In this document: positions 17,418-26,888 of the stretch, piece by piece
Position numbering within the stretch: the first letter of the stretch is position 1
Layout: every line of letters begins with the position of its first letter
Assembly: GCA_003281385.1 (NCBI GenBank)
Contig: QCCE01000012.1
Location: 1-43,197, forward strand
Length of the DNA: 43,197 nucleotides
Reading direction: 5' to 3'
DNA from: Prochlorococcus sp. AG-347-K17
GTDB lineage: Bacteria > Cyanobacteriota > Cyanobacteriia > PCC-6307 > Cyanobiaceae
Position numbers and translations under genes: made by a program
The notes under the pieces: model-generated
What the model was told of the DNA's origin: nothing
Databases searched by the model: none
What the model saw: only the letters and a program-made list of their open reading frames with translations

Positions 17418-18005
17418 ATGGCAAATCTTAATCAACCTCCTAGTAGGGTTACCCCAAATTTATTACATATACTTAATGCTTTTACTGATAGCTCAAATTC
17501 AATAGTTAATACTATTGTTGAATTGAATTCTAATACTATAAATAAATATGAATTAATTACAGAAACGGGTCACCTTAAACTTGATAGGGTGGGTTATTCT
17601 TCACTTGCTTATCCCTTCGCTTATGGATGTATTCCAAGGACTTGGGATGAAGATGGAGATCCACTTGATATAGAAATTGTTGGAGTAACTGAGCCATTGA
17701 TTCCTGGATCTATTGTAGAGGCTAGGATTGTTGGGGTGATGAAATTTGATGATGGAGGGGAGGTGGATGATAAGGTAATAGCAGTTCTGGCAGATGACAA
17801 AAGAATGGATCATATCACAAGTTTTAAAGACCTTGGAGAGCATTGGCTAAAAGAAACGACATATTATTGGGAACACTACAAAGATCTAAAAAAGCCAGGA
17901 ACATGTACTGTTAATGGTTTTTTTGGGATAGAAGAAGCTGTTGAAGTAATTAAAGATTGTGAAGATAGATATAAAAAAGAAATTGATCCTAAATTAGTAA
18001 ATTAA
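17418..18005 (+). CDS. ppa: Inorganic pyrophosphatase, family I (catalytically intact copy)
   Basis: Hydrolyses pyrophosphate to drive biosynthesis. This 195-residue family I enzyme has the full active-site signature DEDGDPLDIE, corresponding to E. coli D65, D67 and D70. It also has YPFAYGCIPRTW before it and FDDGG...DDKVIAV after it for the remaining metal and phosphate ligands. It is diverged from the usual cyanobacterial Ppa: the second homologue at 32748 is the closer relative of that type, so this copy may be of separate origin. I use the ATG at 17418, as the TTG immediately before it is less likely. Its leader holds a possible Yfr1 site. Confidence 0.93.
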   Translation: MANLNQPPSRVTPNLLHILNAFTDSSNSIVNTIVELNSNTINKYELITETGHLKLDRVGYSSLAYPFAYGCIPRTWDEDGDPLDIEIVGVTEPLIPGSIVEARIVGVMKFDDGGEVDDKVIAVLADDKRMDHITSFKDLGEHWLKETTYYWEHYKDLKKPGTCTVNGFFGIEEAVEVIKDCEDRYKKEIDPKLVN

Positions 18006-18011
18006 CTAATT

Positions 18012-18962
18012 TTAGTTTTCTCTAAATTGTTCAAATATTTCACTTAGTATTTCGTCGGCACCTTGGAGCTTTAGTTTTTTAGCGAGTTCTTTGCCAACTT
18101 TTTCCGGATCATTAATATTGCCAATATATTGATCTTTAATAAGCCTTTCTCCATTAAGGGATGCAACCATTCCGGTAAGGCAAAGTTGTTCATTTTTAAT
18201 TTTGCTATTAACACCTATTGGAACTTGGCATCCCCCTTCAAGCTCTCTTAAAAAAGCCCTCTCTGCTAGACATCTTTGACTAGTGGGTTGATCCTCTAAG
18301 ACATTTATAATTTCTAAAATCTTTTTATCATCAGATTTGCATTCAATACCGAGTGCTCCTTGACCAACAGCATGAAGGGAAATTTCATTTGGAATAATCT
18401 GGTGAATTCTTGATTCAAAACCTAATCTCTTTAAACCAGCAGCGGCAAGTATTATGCAGTCAAATTCACCAGCATCTAATTTTTCTATTCTTGTAATAAC
18501 ATTTCCCCTGATATCTTTAAATACAAGGTCTGGATACTTATTTTTTAATTGTGCAAGTCTTCTTAGAGAGCTCGTTCCCACTATTGAACCTGCTGGTAGA
18601 GTTTCTAATTTATAACTATCATTTTTTTTGTTTACAACTAAGGCATCAGCAGGGTCTTCTCTTTTTGTTATACATCCTAATTTAAGGCCGCTAGGTAAAT
18701 TTGTTGGTAAATCTTTTAGAGAATGTACTGCTATATCTGCTTGGCCTACAAGCATCTGTGCTTCAAGTTCTTTCGTAAATAAGCCTTTATCTCCTATTTT
18801 TGCAAGGGCTACATCAAGAATTTTATCTCCTTGAGTTGCCATGGCCTCAACTGACACCTCTAAATTGGGAATATTTTTTTCTAGTTGATCTTTAACCCAT
18901 AAAGTTTGAACCATGGCTAGTTTACTTCTTCTACTAGCTATTTTCAGTTTAAAATTAGTCAT
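18012..18962 (-). CDS. hemC: Hydroxymethylbilane synthase (porphobilinogen deaminase)
   Basis: Polymerises four porphobilinogens into the linear tetrapyrrole precursor of chlorophyll and haem. Of 316 residues, the start [13 protein letters not shown], the MATQGDKI segment, [30 protein letters not shown] and the dipyrromethane-cofactor Cys in [11 protein letters not shown] are all intact. The start is ATG at 18962. The gene is convergent with ppa, with the stops 6 bp apart, and precedes rpoD in the opposite transcriptional sense of priA. It complements hemL elsewhere in this window. Confidence 0.97.
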   Translation of the reverse strand: MTNFKLKIASRRSKLAMVQTLWVKDQLEKNIPNLEVSVEAMATQGDKILDVALAKIGDKGLFTKELEAQMLVGQADIAVHSLKDLPTNLPSGLKLGCITKREDPADALVVNKKNDSYKLETLPAGSIVGTSSLRRLAQLKNKYPDLVFKDIRGNVITRIEKLDAGEFDCIILAAAGLKRLGFESRIHQIIPNEISLHAVGQGALGIECKSDDKKILEIINVLEDQPTSQRCLAERAFLRELEGGCQVPIGVNSKIKNEQLCLTGMVASLNGERLIKDQYIGNINDPEKVGKELAKKLKLQGADEILSEIFEQFREN

Positions 18963-19057
18963 TAAATATAATTTTGATTTTGTATTAAATTGAGTCGAAT
19001 CTATTTTAGGTTATTCTTTTCCAACTTTCCAAAGCTGAAAATTATATTTAACTATTT

Positions 19058-20242
19058 TTATTTTATATACTCTTTTAAAACCCCATTTCGATTTGGATGT
19101 CTCAGCTTTCTAAGAGCTTTAGCTTCTATTTGTCTGATTCTTTCTCTTGTTACATCAAAAATCTGTCCTATTTCTTCAAGGGTTTTCATTCTTCCGTCAT
19201 CAATTCCATATCTCAACCTAAGCACATCTCTTTCTCTTGGACTTAGAGTCGCCAAAACGCCTTCTAAATCTTCTCTTAATAAAGTTTTTGAAACATCTTG
19301 CTCTGGATTTTCTATGTCAGCCTCAATAAAGTCTCCAAGTCTTGAGTCTTCTTCTTTACCTATTGGAGTTTCTAAAGAAATAGGTAGCTGAGCACTTTTG
19401 GCTATAAATCTTAATTTTTCAATTGTCATTTCCATACTTTCAGCTATTTCTTCTTCACTAGGCTTTCTTCCAAATTCTTGGCTAAGAACCTTTGTGGTTT
19501 TTTTAATTCTAGAAATTGTTTCATATAAGTGAACTGGCAATCTAATAGTTCTACTTTGGTCTGCTATTGCTCTAGTAATGGCTTGGCGAATCCACCAAGT
19601 AGCATAAGTAGAGAATTTATAACCTTTTTCATGGTCAAATTTTTCCGCTGCCCTAATTAGACCCAAACTCCCTTCTTGTATTAAATCTTGAAATGATAGT
19701 CCTCTATTCATATATTTTTTTGCAATCGAAACAACTAATCTTAAATTTGATTGAACCATTTTTTCTTTAGCCCTTCTCCCTAAAAGAAGTCTTCTCCTGA
19801 ATTTGGAAAGAGGCATATCTATTAATTCAGCCCATTCCCTAACAGATGGGAAATGACCTTTTTCTGATTCATATTGAGTTGCCAGTTCCTCTAGTTGGAG
19901 TAAGTCAGCAATTTTTCGTGCAAGCTCAATTTCTTCGTCTGGTCTTAAAAGTCTAATTCTTCCAATTTCTTGTAGATAAACTCTTATTGAGTCTTCAGTG
20001 TAGATACCTTTTGGCCCAAGCTTTATATTCCCAAGCCCTTTATCTTCCTCTTCTTCAGAATCACTAAATTCATTATTATTTTCAATAGTGCTTTCATTTA
20101 ACTCAGAAGATGTCTGTAAATTTTGACTATTTTTATTACTATCTTCCTCAACTACTGTTTCTAAATTTGTATTAATTTTTTTATTGATCTTTTTTTTTGA
20201 ACTAGGCTTGGAATTCTTTGATTCTGCTGCAACTGGACACAT
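19058..20242 (-). CDS. rpoD: Principal RNA polymerase sigma factor (sigma-70 group 1)
   Basis: The 394-residue protein has every sigma-70 region. Region 1.2 is [20 protein letters not shown]. Region 2 runs [60 protein letters not shown]. Region 3 follows at [11 protein letters not shown]. Region 4 contains [17 protein letters not shown] and the [23 protein letters not shown] low-complexity Lys/Asn/Ser/Glu N-terminus of about 80 residues, with an acidic run at [10 protein letters not shown], replaces region 1.1. The size and sequence fit the primary cyanobacterial sigma factor, not a group 2 paralogue, though paralogues exist outside this window. The 323-bp gap to priA must contain its promoter. 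Confidence 0.95.
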   Translation of the reverse strand: MCPVAAESKNSKPSSKKKINKKINTNLETVVEEDSNKNSQNLQTSSELNESTIENNNEFSDSEEEEDKGLGNIKLGPKGIYTEDSIRVYLQEIGRIRLLRPDEEIELARKIADLLQLEELATQYESEKGHFPSVREWAELIDMPLSKFRRRLLLGRRAKEKMVQSNLRLVVSIAKKYMNRGLSFQDLIQEGSLGLIRAAEKFDHEKGYKFSTYATWWIRQAITRAIADQSRTIRLPVHLYETISRIKKTTKVLSQEFGRKPSEEEIAESMEMTIEKLRFIAKSAQLPISLETPIGKEEDSRLGDFIEADIENPEQDVSKTLLREDLEGVLATLSPRERDVLRLRYGIDDGRMKTLEEIGQIFDVTRERIRQIEAKALRKLRHPNRNGVLKEYIK

Positions 20243-20375
20243 AATTGACTCCTTTCTACGGTGAATTTAACTAGATAAAATTTTATTTAGGGCTAATTTG
20301 AACATTTAGTAGTAAAGTTCCCCTTAATGTTTAAAAAACTTTTTCACAAAATGAGAATAAGAAAAGTTTTCTAAA

Positions 20376-20404
20376 TTGTTGAAAAATTTAAATAGTGCTA
20401 TAGA
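20376..20404 (+). promoter_or_regulatory. Strong sigma-70 promoter between rpoD and priA
   Basis: TTGTTG (20376-20381) and TATAGA (20399-20404) are separated by 17 bp, and TGC directly before the -10 box makes an extended -10. This is one of the clearest promoters in the window. It would start transcription near 20411, about 155 nt ahead of priA, so it drives either a small RNA or a long priA leader. The remaining upstream 20243-20375 is AT-rich and presumably holds the divergent rpoD promoter, which I could not pin down. Confidence 0.6.
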
Positions 20405-20410
20405 TTACCT

Positions 20411-20565
20411 AAAGTAAAAAGTCTTGGGATTTCTCAGACAGGCAGATCATTTTTTGAATTTTCAGTTAATGATCAAAGCTTCATGTCTCCCTTAAGAGCA
20501 GGATACTTACAATGTGCAAAAAACACTTTGTGGAATGTTCAACAATCCAATACTAAGAAAAAGTT
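20411..20565 (+). ncRNA. Candidate small structured RNA (possibly 6S-like) or priA leader
   Basis: About 155 nt follow the promoter at 20376-20404 and contain no gene with a valid start. The ends can pair (CTT/AAG at 20423/20555 and GGATT/AATCC at 20427/20544), closing a long bulged stem. Inside are a hairpin GATCAT/ATGATC (20445/20469) and an 8-position hairpin ACAATGTG/CACTTTGT with one mismatch (20509/20524). Size, closing stem and strong promoter suit a 6S-type RNA such as cyanobacterial ssaA. However, I cannot recall that locus position for certain, no U-tract terminator precedes priA, and a structured 5' leader is equally possible. Confidence 0.4.
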
Positions 20566-22836
20566 TTGAAGCCGGCAAGTAATCAGTTATTAAATATCTC
20601 CTACAAATTGGAAATTTTGCTTGATATAGGTAGTAGTAGTGAGAGCTTTTACTATTTAGATGGAAATAATCTTGGAGCAGAAGTTGGGGATATTGTAAGT
20701 GTGAGGCTAAGAGGAAGATTATTGAATGGGTTGGTGATCTCCAAAAAAAACTTTTCTACAATTAATATAACAAATATTTCTGGAGGGAAAAGCATAAGAT
20801 ATTTGTTTGTTGAAAGTATTTTGCAGAAAAAAATAATTGATAACTCTTGGAGAGAATTTATAGAGTCCTTAGCCTCTTTTTATATGGTTAGTAATTTAAA
20901 AATGTTTAAAACTGCATTTCCTCCTGGCTGGATTGGTAAATATAAAAATATTTCTCAGGGTTTAAAAGACCAAATATGGGTTGAAACCCAAAAAGAATGT
21001 GATGTTAAGAAAAATGCATTAACCAAAAAAGAATTGTTTTTAATGAATGCTTTGTCTGAAAATGGCAATTGGCAAAGTGAATTAATAAAGTCTGGTTTTA
21101 ATCACTCTCTAATTAACTCAATGGTCAGCAAAAATTACCTTGTTAAATCTAGAAGAAAAAAAAATATAAACAGTAAATTAAATTCCGTTTTAAATGATCA
21201 TATTGCAACAACAAAACCAAATCCTACAAATGAGCAAAAAATTGCATTTCAAGAATTTCAAACAATGAAACCAGGAGATGCATTACTTCTTTGGGGCGAA
21301 ACAGGTTCAGGTAAGACAGAAGTCTACATGAGAATTGCTGAAGATCAATTTCTTAAGAAAAAAAGTTGTTTGATACTTGCCCCAGAAATTGGACTAATTC
21401 CTCAACTTATTGATAGGTTTAGTCGGCGATTTAATAATGTCGTTTACGAATATCATAGTAACTGTTCTTCTAGTAATAGAACAGAAGTTTGGAAGAAGAT
21501 TATTAATGCTAATGAACCTTTAATAGTAATAGGAACAAGGTCAGCAGTTTTTCTTCCAATTAAAAATCTAGGATTAATAATAATGGATGAAGAACATGAT
21601 GTTTCATATAAACAAGATAGTCCTATGCCTTGTTATGACGCAAGAGAGATTGCTATTGAATTAGTCAAAAGGAATTCTGCAAAGTTAATTTTTGGGAGTG
21701 CAACACCATCAATGAAGACTTGGAAAAAGTGTATTTTTGAAAAGAATTTAAAATTGGTAAGAATGAATCAAAGGATATCCAGTAATGAGATTCCTGAAAT
21801 AAGAATTGTTGATATGCGTGATGAGTTCAAGAAAGGAAATATGAAAATTTTTTCTACTGATTTATTACAATTGCTTCCTCAACTACGATTAAAAAATGAG
21901 CAGGCAATAATTTTGATCCCCAGGAGGGGGCATAGTGGGTTTTTAAGTTGTAGAAATTGCGGATATTTAATAAATTGCCCTAACTGTGATGTTCCTTTAT
22001 CAGTGCATCTCGGCTCACAAGGAAAAAAATGGTTAAGTTGTCATTTGTGTAATCATAAATCGAGACTGATCAATCGTTGCCCAGATTGTCATTCAACTGC
22101 TTTTAAACCTTTTGGAATAGGGACACAAAGGGTAATAGAGTTTTTAAATGAAGAATTTCCTGACTTAAGAGTGCTTCGCTTTGATAGAGATACAACCTCA
22201 GGGAAGGATGGTCATAGAGATATTCTTTCAAAGTTTTCTAAAGGTGATGCTGATATTCTTGTAGGGACTCAAATGTTGGCAAAAGGGATTGATATCCCCA
22301 ATATTACTCTTTCAGTAGTTATTGCAGCAGATGGGTTGCTTCATCGCCCAGATATTTCTGCAGAAGAAAAGTCATTACAATTGTTTTTACAATTAGCAGG
22401 TAGGGCAGGTAGGGCACAAAAAAAAGGTAAGGTAATTTTTCAAACTTATAAACCGAACCACCCTGTAATTACATATCTTCAGAAAAGAGATTATGAAAGA
22501 TTTTTGATTGAAAACTCGAGGTTGAGAAAAAATGCTAATTTATTTCCATTTTGCAAGATTTGCCTTCTTAAATTATCAGGTGAAAATTATGAATTAACTG
22601 AATCAATTGCAATAAAATTATCAAAATATCTTTTCAATTTTTGTGAGAAAAAGAACTGGAAATTAATTGGCCCTGCTCCTAGTTTAATTGCTAAGGTCGG
22701 CAACAAATTTAGATGGCAGATATTAATACATGGTCCTGAAGGTTCAAATATTCCTCTCCCAGATAGGTCATTATTATGGAAACTTATTCCCAAAAATGTT
22801 TTTTTAACAATTGATGTTAATCCCGCAGAGTTGTAA
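20566..22836 (+). CDS. priA: Primosomal replication restart helicase PriA
   Basis: This superfamily 2 DNA helicase of 756 residues reloads the replisome at stalled forks. The N-terminal DNA-binding domain is followed by Walker A (LWGETGSGKTEVY), the DEEHD box with VSYKQDSPMPCYDARE, and the two zinc-binding clusters (CRNCGYLINCPNCD, then CHLCNH...CPDCHS). The C-terminal helicase motifs are GTQMLAKGIDIPN and QLAGRAGRA. The chosen start is the TTG at 20566, giving a normal length. It faces the DUF3153 gene convergently, with no intergenic base. ssb, which interacts with PriA in other bacteria, is 3 kb downstream. Confidence 0.95.
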   Translation: MKPASNQLLNISYKLEILLDIGSSSESFYYLDGNNLGAEVGDIVSVRLRGRLLNGLVISKKNFSTINITNISGGKSIRYLFVESILQKKIIDNSWREFIESLASFYMVSNLKMFKTAFPPGWIGKYKNISQGLKDQIWVETQKECDVKKNALTKKELFLMNALSENGNWQSELIKSGFNHSLINSMVSKNYLVKSRRKKNINSKLNSVLNDHIATTKPNPTNEQKIAFQEFQTMKPGDALLLWGETGSGKTEVYMRIAEDQFLKKKSCLILAPEIGLIPQLIDRFSRRFNNVVYEYHSNCSSSNRTEVWKKIINANEPLIVIGTRSAVFLPIKNLGLIIMDEEHDVSYKQDSPMPCYDAREIAIELVKRNSAKLIFGSATPSMKTWKKCIFEKNLKLVRMNQRISSNEIPEIRIVDMRDEFKKGNMKIFSTDLLQLLPQLRLKNEQAIILIPRRGHSGFLSCRNCGYLINCPNCDVPLSVHLGSQGKKWLSCHLCNHKSRLINRCPDCHSTAFKPFGIGTQRVIEFLNEEFPDLRVLRFDRDTTSGKDGHRDILSKFSKGDADILVGTQMLAKGIDIPNITLSVVIAADGLLHRPDISAEEKSLQLFLQLAGRAGRAQKKGKVIFQTYKPNHPVITYLQKRDYERFLIENSRLRKNANLFPFCKICLLKLSGENYELTESIAIKLSKYLFNFCEKKNWKLIGPAPSLIAKVGNKFRWQILIHGPEGSNIPLPDRSLLWKLIPKNVFLTIDVNPAEL

Positions 22837-23946
22837 TTACTTTGATGGAAGTTGAGGTAATTCTGTACCTAATTTAAATCTATAGAGTCTTACTAAATAT
22901 GCAAATACTATAATTGTTAGAATAATAGATATCCCAATCAAAAGTTTGTTGAGGCTCCAGAAAGAAAATTCAAGACTATTTATCTGACCTTGATTTAAAT
23001 TCCAAATTATTAGATTTTTTGTGATTTCTAAATTTGAATTATTTTTATTAGTAAGGGTAGCTTTATTAGGATGAATAATTTTGAAAATGATTTCTAAATT
23101 ATCAACATCTTGAATAGAATTTAGATCCAAATCTACTCTGTAAAAGTATTTTTTAAAAAAAATGAAGTTTTTTTGAGTAGTATTGATTGATATATTTGTT
23201 GATCTTCCTGCTAACTCTGTAGCTGTATTTTGGGTGATTTCTAAAACTTCCTTTATATCTTCTAGATTGAGGTTTTTGTGTTTCAAAGAAAAGGTTGATT
23301 CGTCTTGTTCAAATTCTGCGTCAGGAAAAATATCTTTCATTTTCTCTTCAAATTTTAATTGCCAGGGAAATTTATTTATGTATTTACTTTCTATCACTAA
23401 ATTATTGGTTATTGAATCAAGTTCACTAAGATCAAGGGTATCCACAACTTTAACGCAGCCACTCAAAAGCGGAATTAATAATAATAGTAATAAAAAAATG
23501 ATCAGTGAAAAGCCTTCCTGAAAGGGTTTTGTTTCACCAGTTGGCGTCTCAGTAATATTAATAAATTTCTTTTTCTCTAATACTTCTCTTTTTTTGCGCA
23601 ATGAGTCAAGAGATTTTTTATTTAGTGATGGATCGGTTTCAAATTGTATGTTCCAATTTTTTGGCTTTTTAATATCAGGAGAGTCCATAACTTCCATCAA
23701 ATATTTTGCATTTTCTCTCGTCTTATTATCATAAGATTTTAGAAGTTCTTTACAAAACCTTTTAGCTTCCTTCTTTTTATTGATACCACAAAGAGCAGTA
23801 ATTAAGATTGTTCTTAAATTCACTCCCTCTTTACTTGACAAAGGAAATGATTCGATTAAAGGTAAAAGAAATTCAACACAATAATGATACTCACCTTTTG
23901 CTAAAGCAAGTTCTACTGTTTCTAAAACTTGCTCATAAGTTCTCAT
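22837..23946 (-). CDS. DUF3153-type membrane protein with helical N-terminal extension
   Basis: The 369-residue protein is in three parts. Residues 1 to about 95 are alpha-helical and TPR-like (YEQVLETVELALAKGEYHYC, AKRFCKELLKSYDNKTRENA). A charged linker leads to a very hydrophobic segment ending LLLIPLLSGCVKV, a lipobox-like motif placed internally near residue 163. The remainder is a beta-rich extracytoplasmic domain of the cyanobacterial DUF3153 type, with a C-terminal helix (IGISIILTIIVFAYLVRLY). Ordinary DUF3153 proteins begin at the signal peptide, so a fusion is likely. It is 3 bp downstream of argB on the same strand. Function is unknown. Confidence 0.7.
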   Translation of the reverse strand: MRTYEQVLETVELALAKGEYHYCVEFLLPLIESFPLSSKEGVNLRTILITALCGINKKKEAKRFCKELLKSYDNKTRENAKYLMEVMDSPDIKKPKNWNIQFETDPSLNKKSLDSLRKKREVLEKKKFINITETPTGETKPFQEGFSLIIFLLLLLLIPLLSGCVKVVDTLDLSELDSITNNLVIESKYINKFPWQLKFEEKMKDIFPDAEFEQDESTFSLKHKNLNLEDIKEVLEITQNTATELAGRSTNISINTTQKNFIFFKKYFYRVDLDLNSIQDVDNLEIIFKIIHPNKATLTNKNNSNLEITKNLIIWNLNQGQINSLEFSFWSLNKLLIGISIILTIIVFAYLVRLYRFKLGTELPQLPSK

Positions 23947-23949
23947 AGG

Positions 23950-24801
23950 TTAGGCGACTATCATTGTACCTACTCCAGAATTTGTAAAAATCTCAAGTAG
24001 TAATGAGTGTTCTACTCTTCCATCAATTATGTGAGCTGCTTTCACTCCTTGTGCTAAAGCTCTTATGCAGCATTCTGTCTTAGGAATCATACCTTCAGTT
24101 ACAATTTTTTTATCAATAAAATCTCTTGCTTCTTTGAGATTCGTTTTCTCAATAAGACTATTTTTGTTATCTTTTTCTTTTAAAATCCCTTGAGTATCAG
24201 TAAGAAGAATAAGTTTTTCTGCATTTATTGCAGCAGCAATTTCTCCAGCTACAAAATCTGCATTAATGTTATGGGAAATACCCTCTACGGTTGAGCCAAT
24301 ACTAGAAATAATAGGGATATATCCTTTAGAGATAAGAGGATCTAATATCTCAGGATTGATTTTTGTCACCTCTCCCACTAATCCATGGCTCCCATCACCA
24401 AGTTCTCTAGATTGAATTAAGTTGCCATCAAGACCTGATATTCCCACTGCTAAGGATCCAGTTTTGTTAATTCCTTTTACAATTTGTTTGTTAACTTTAC
24501 CCATCAGAACCATCTCTACAATTTCCATTGTTTTTTGATCTGTAATTCTTAATCCATTTTCGAATTTAGGAGATATTTCTAACTTTTTTAACCAATTATT
24601 AATCTCGGGTCCACCTCCATGAATTACTATCGGACAAACCCCGACAGTTGATAAAAGTGCTATGTCTCTAAAAAAAGCATTTTTTAAATCATCATCCTCC
24701 ATAACAGAACCACCATACTTGATAACAATTTTTCTACCTGAGAAACTTTGTATATATGGAAGTGCTTCGCTTAATATTGATACTCTTTGAGAATCATTCA
24801 T
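23950..24801 (-). CDS. argB: Acetylglutamate kinase
   Basis: Phosphorylates N-acetylglutamate in arginine synthesis, and in cyanobacteria is the target of the PII nitrogen sensor. This 283-residue amino-acid kinase has [57 protein letters not shown] and the terminal [20 protein letters not shown] motifs, with full length. The start is ATG at 24801. The DUF3153 gene follows immediately. Confidence 0.96.
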   Translation of the reverse strand: MNDSQRVSILSEALPYIQSFSGRKIVIKYGGSVMEDDDLKNAFFRDIALLSTVGVCPIVIHGGGPEINNWLKKLEISPKFENGLRITDQKTMEIVEMVLMGKVNKQIVKGINKTGSLAVGISGLDGNLIQSRELGDGSHGLVGEVTKINPEILDPLISKGYIPIISSIGSTVEGISHNINADFVAGEIAAAINAEKLILLTDTQGILKEKDNKNSLIEKTNLKEARDFIDKKIVTEGMIPKTECCIRALAQGVKAAHIIDGRVEHSLLLEIFTNSGVGTMIVA

Positions 24802-24865
24802 TATTAAAAATCATTAAAACTTGATCGAATTGAGAAATTAGTTTTTTACAAATATATCCCTATAT

Positions 24866-25396
24866 TTAATAAAAGAGGATAAAATCAAATTCTTTTTTAT
24901 TATCGTCGATAATAAATTCTGATTCAAGACCTTTAACGAAAAACCTGTTTAATCTTTCTTGTTTTTCTATCCATTTTTCTAAAGGGACAGCGTTTAATAC
25001 GAAACGCATTCTGAGACCATTTTTTTCTTCTTTTGTAATTTCTTCTATTTCTCTTAATTGAGGAGGATTATCCTCGTCCCACAAATTTAAAGATTCTAAT
25101 GATGATTCTAGATGAGCTTTTATCCCATACCTCCATCTAGTAACATCTTTAACTAGTGCTGTTAATTCTTTTGGTCTATTAAATTTATTTGTCGCAAAAT
25201 TCGTCTTATCAAATAACTCTACAGGAGGTATTTCCGAAGTCTTTAAACCTAATCCAATGAGAAAAATAGGTACTCCATAAAAAAAAGTAGGTACACTTAA
25301 ATTTACGGATTCTGTAAAATAAGCAGTCATTCCAACAAAAGCTAATATACCCCCAGCCGTTACGATAAAGTTTCCAGGCGATAAGTATTTCTTCAT
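24866..25396 (-). CDS. DUF2854 cyanobacteria/plastid membrane protein
   Basis: The 176-residue protein has two N-terminal hydrophobic helices (about residues 10-27 and 33-50, ending FYGVPIFLIGLGLKTSE) and a cytosolic or stromal-type charged domain (VKDVTRWRYGIKAHLESSLE, then RMRFVLNAVPLEKWIEKQER). This is the pattern I associate with DUF2854, found in cyanobacteria and plant chloroplasts and of unknown role. The start is ATG at 25396, only 14 bp from a divergent gene, so the promoters overlap. Confidence 0.75.
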   Translation of the reverse strand: MKKYLSPGNFIVTAGGILAFVGMTAYFTESVNLSVPTFFYGVPIFLIGLGLKTSEIPPVELFDKTNFATNKFNRPKELTALVKDVTRWRYGIKAHLESSLESLNLWDEDNPPQLREIEEITKEEKNGLRMRFVLNAVPLEKWIEKQERLNRFFVKGLESEFIIDDNKKEFDFILFY

Positions 25397-25410
25397 TTTG
25401 ATTTAGTAGA

Positions 25411-25620
25411 ATGAGTTTAAAGGGGCTAACAAGTATTATGCAAGATCCTAATGCTGCAAATCAAGGAGACTTAATTTTTAAACTTGATCAAGACAGAGCA
25501 TGGCTATTAGAAAATCTTGATAAGGGTAAATGGCCAGCAATTAGAAGCGAACTTGCCGCACTTGAAAGAAAAATAAGCAAATTTATTATAAGTGTTCAAG
25601 AAAATAATGTTGATATTTGA
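25411..25620 (+). CDS. Small hypothetical protein
   Basis: From ATG 25411 this encodes 69 residues; an internal ATG at 25438 would give 60 (MQDPNAANQGDLIF...). The second start is attractive because it leaves room for a promoter opposite the DUF2854 gene. The protein is soluble and helical with a conserved-looking core (FKLDQDRAWLLENLDKGKWP, SELAALERKISKFII). It has no membrane segment and no family I recognise. The stop is 1 bp from the convergent ssb stop. Codon use is ordinary. Confidence 0.65.
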   Translation: MSLKGLTSIMQDPNAANQGDLIFKLDQDRAWLLENLDKGKWPAIRSELAALERKISKFIISVQENNVDI

Positions 25621-25621
25621 T

Positions 25622-26047
25622 TTAAAAAGGTATTTCGTCAACTTCGGGTACTAAGGGAGAGCTATCCCAACTAGATTTTTTGTTGCTTTCTTTATTTTCA
25701 AATGACTCATTATTTTCTTTTTGATTAGACTTAATAACATCAACTGGCGATATTTGATGAATCTTTGAAGCTGTTAGTTCTGGTTGCTTTTCTTTTGTTC
25801 CATCTTTTCTAGTGACAGAATTCATCTTTAGACGACCCTCAATAATAATATTTTGTCCCTCCTTTAGTTCATCTACCATTTCTTGGGCAATATTTCCCCA
25901 TCCTATGATCTTGAGATCTCTGGTTGGATCTTCACTACGTAATCCTTTAAAATTAACAATCATTTCTGCAATTGGAGTTTGGTTTTCTTTGGTATACCTC
26001 ATTTGGGGAGCGCTATTAATTACCGCCTGAATTAAACAATGATTCAT
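25622..26047 (-). CDS. ssb: Single-stranded DNA-binding protein
   Basis: This 141-residue OB-fold protein protects single-stranded DNA and recruits repair and replication partners. The first 105 residues carry the fold (MNHCLIQAVINSAPQMRY, VNFKGL, IGWGNIAQEMVDELKEGQNI, IIEGRL), and a polar Asn/Glu/Ser linker leads to a C-terminal tip VDEIPF, close to the canonical DDDIPF partner-binding tip. The N-terminal part differs from typical Ssb, as it often does in the cyanobacterial form. It diverges from cobK across 28 bp, so the promoters must overlap. Confidence 0.9.
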   Translation of the reverse strand: MNHCLIQAVINSAPQMRYTKENQTPIAEMIVNFKGLRSEDPTRDLKIIGWGNIAQEMVDELKEGQNIIIEGRLKMNSVTRKDGTKEKQPELTASKIHQISPVDVIKSNQKENNESFENKESNKKSSWDSSPLVPEVDEIPF

Positions 26048-26075
26048 TACTTACTATTTAATTAAAGACATACTG

Positions 26076-26882
26076 ATGCAGAATCAAGAAAAATGCCACG
26101 AAAATGTTTGGATCCTATCAGGAACTGCGGATGGACCTGTAATAGCTAAGAGGCTTCTTGAACTTAATTATTCAGTTTTTGCAAGTGTTTTAACCTATAA
26201 AGCAGGGCAAGCTTATATTGAAAATCCAAAGTTACATATCATTACGGGTAAATTAAATAATAAAGATGAAATTATAAATTTCATAAAAAAAAATCAAATC
26301 AAATATGTTGTAGATGCTACTCATCCGTTCGCCATGATTATCTCTAAAAATCTTAATATTGCATGTAGAGAAATTAATATACCTCTCTTATTATTTGAGA
26401 GAAAATCTCTAATTAATAAAACAAATAATCATTTTTATGTTAATGATTTAAAGGATATACAAAATATTGATCTAGAAAATAAGAATATTCTTCTGGCAAT
26501 AGGATCAAGATTCCTTAACGATACAGCTGATTATTATATGAATTGTAAAGCAAATGTATTTACAAGGGTGCTTCCAACTTACGAGAGTATAACAAAAGCT
26601 TTTGCATCATGTATTAAAAATTCAAATATAGCGATACTTGAACCCAGTAAAAATAATGAAAGCATTTTAGAAAAAAAACTTTGTGATTTTTGGAATATAG
26701 ATTACGTGCTATGCAGAGAATCTGGAAGTTATTCTCAGAAAAACTGGGAGAGTATAGTTTCTGGAAGTAAAATGAAATTATTTTTGGTTAAAAGGCCGAA
26801 AGTTAAAAATGATTATTCATGTTCTTTTAATGAATACCACAACTTGATAAATCATATAACTAAAAAAAATATTGGCGTTTAA
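26076..26882 (+). CDS. cobK: Precorrin-6x reductase
   Basis: NADPH-dependent reductase of the cobalamin (B12) corrin ring pathway. Of 268 residues, the N-terminal nucleotide motif VWILSGTADGPVIAKRLLE, the middle block VVDATHPFAMIISKN and a C-terminal REsGxYSQ segment match the CobK/CbiJ family. Prochlorococcus makes pseudocobalamin, so the presence of the gene is expected. It lies 6 bp upstream of cutA on the same strand. Confidence 0.88.
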   Translation: MQNQEKCHENVWILSGTADGPVIAKRLLELNYSVFASVLTYKAGQAYIENPKLHIITGKLNNKDEIINFIKKNQIKYVVDATHPFAMIISKNLNIACREINIPLLLFERKSLINKTNNHFYVNDLKDIQNIDLENKNILLAIGSRFLNDTADYYMNCKANVFTRVLPTYESITKAFASCIKNSNIAILEPSKNNESILEKKLCDFWNIDYVLCRESGSYSQKNWESIVSGSKMKLFLVKRPKVKNDYSCSFNEYHNLINHITKKNIGV

Positions 26883-26888
26883 TTCGTT

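Noticed and set aside
17991..18012. AAATTAGT/ACTAATTT inverted repeat over the stops of ppa and hemC
   Set aside because: The stem is nearly all A-T with no clear U-tract; in AT-rich DNA this is expected by chance, though weak bidirectional termination is possible.
20405..20569. Open frame of about 53 codons ending on the priA start (TTGA overlap)
   Set aside because: No ATG, GTG or TTG begins it except an internal ATG leaving 28 residues; the region is better explained as an RNA or leader.
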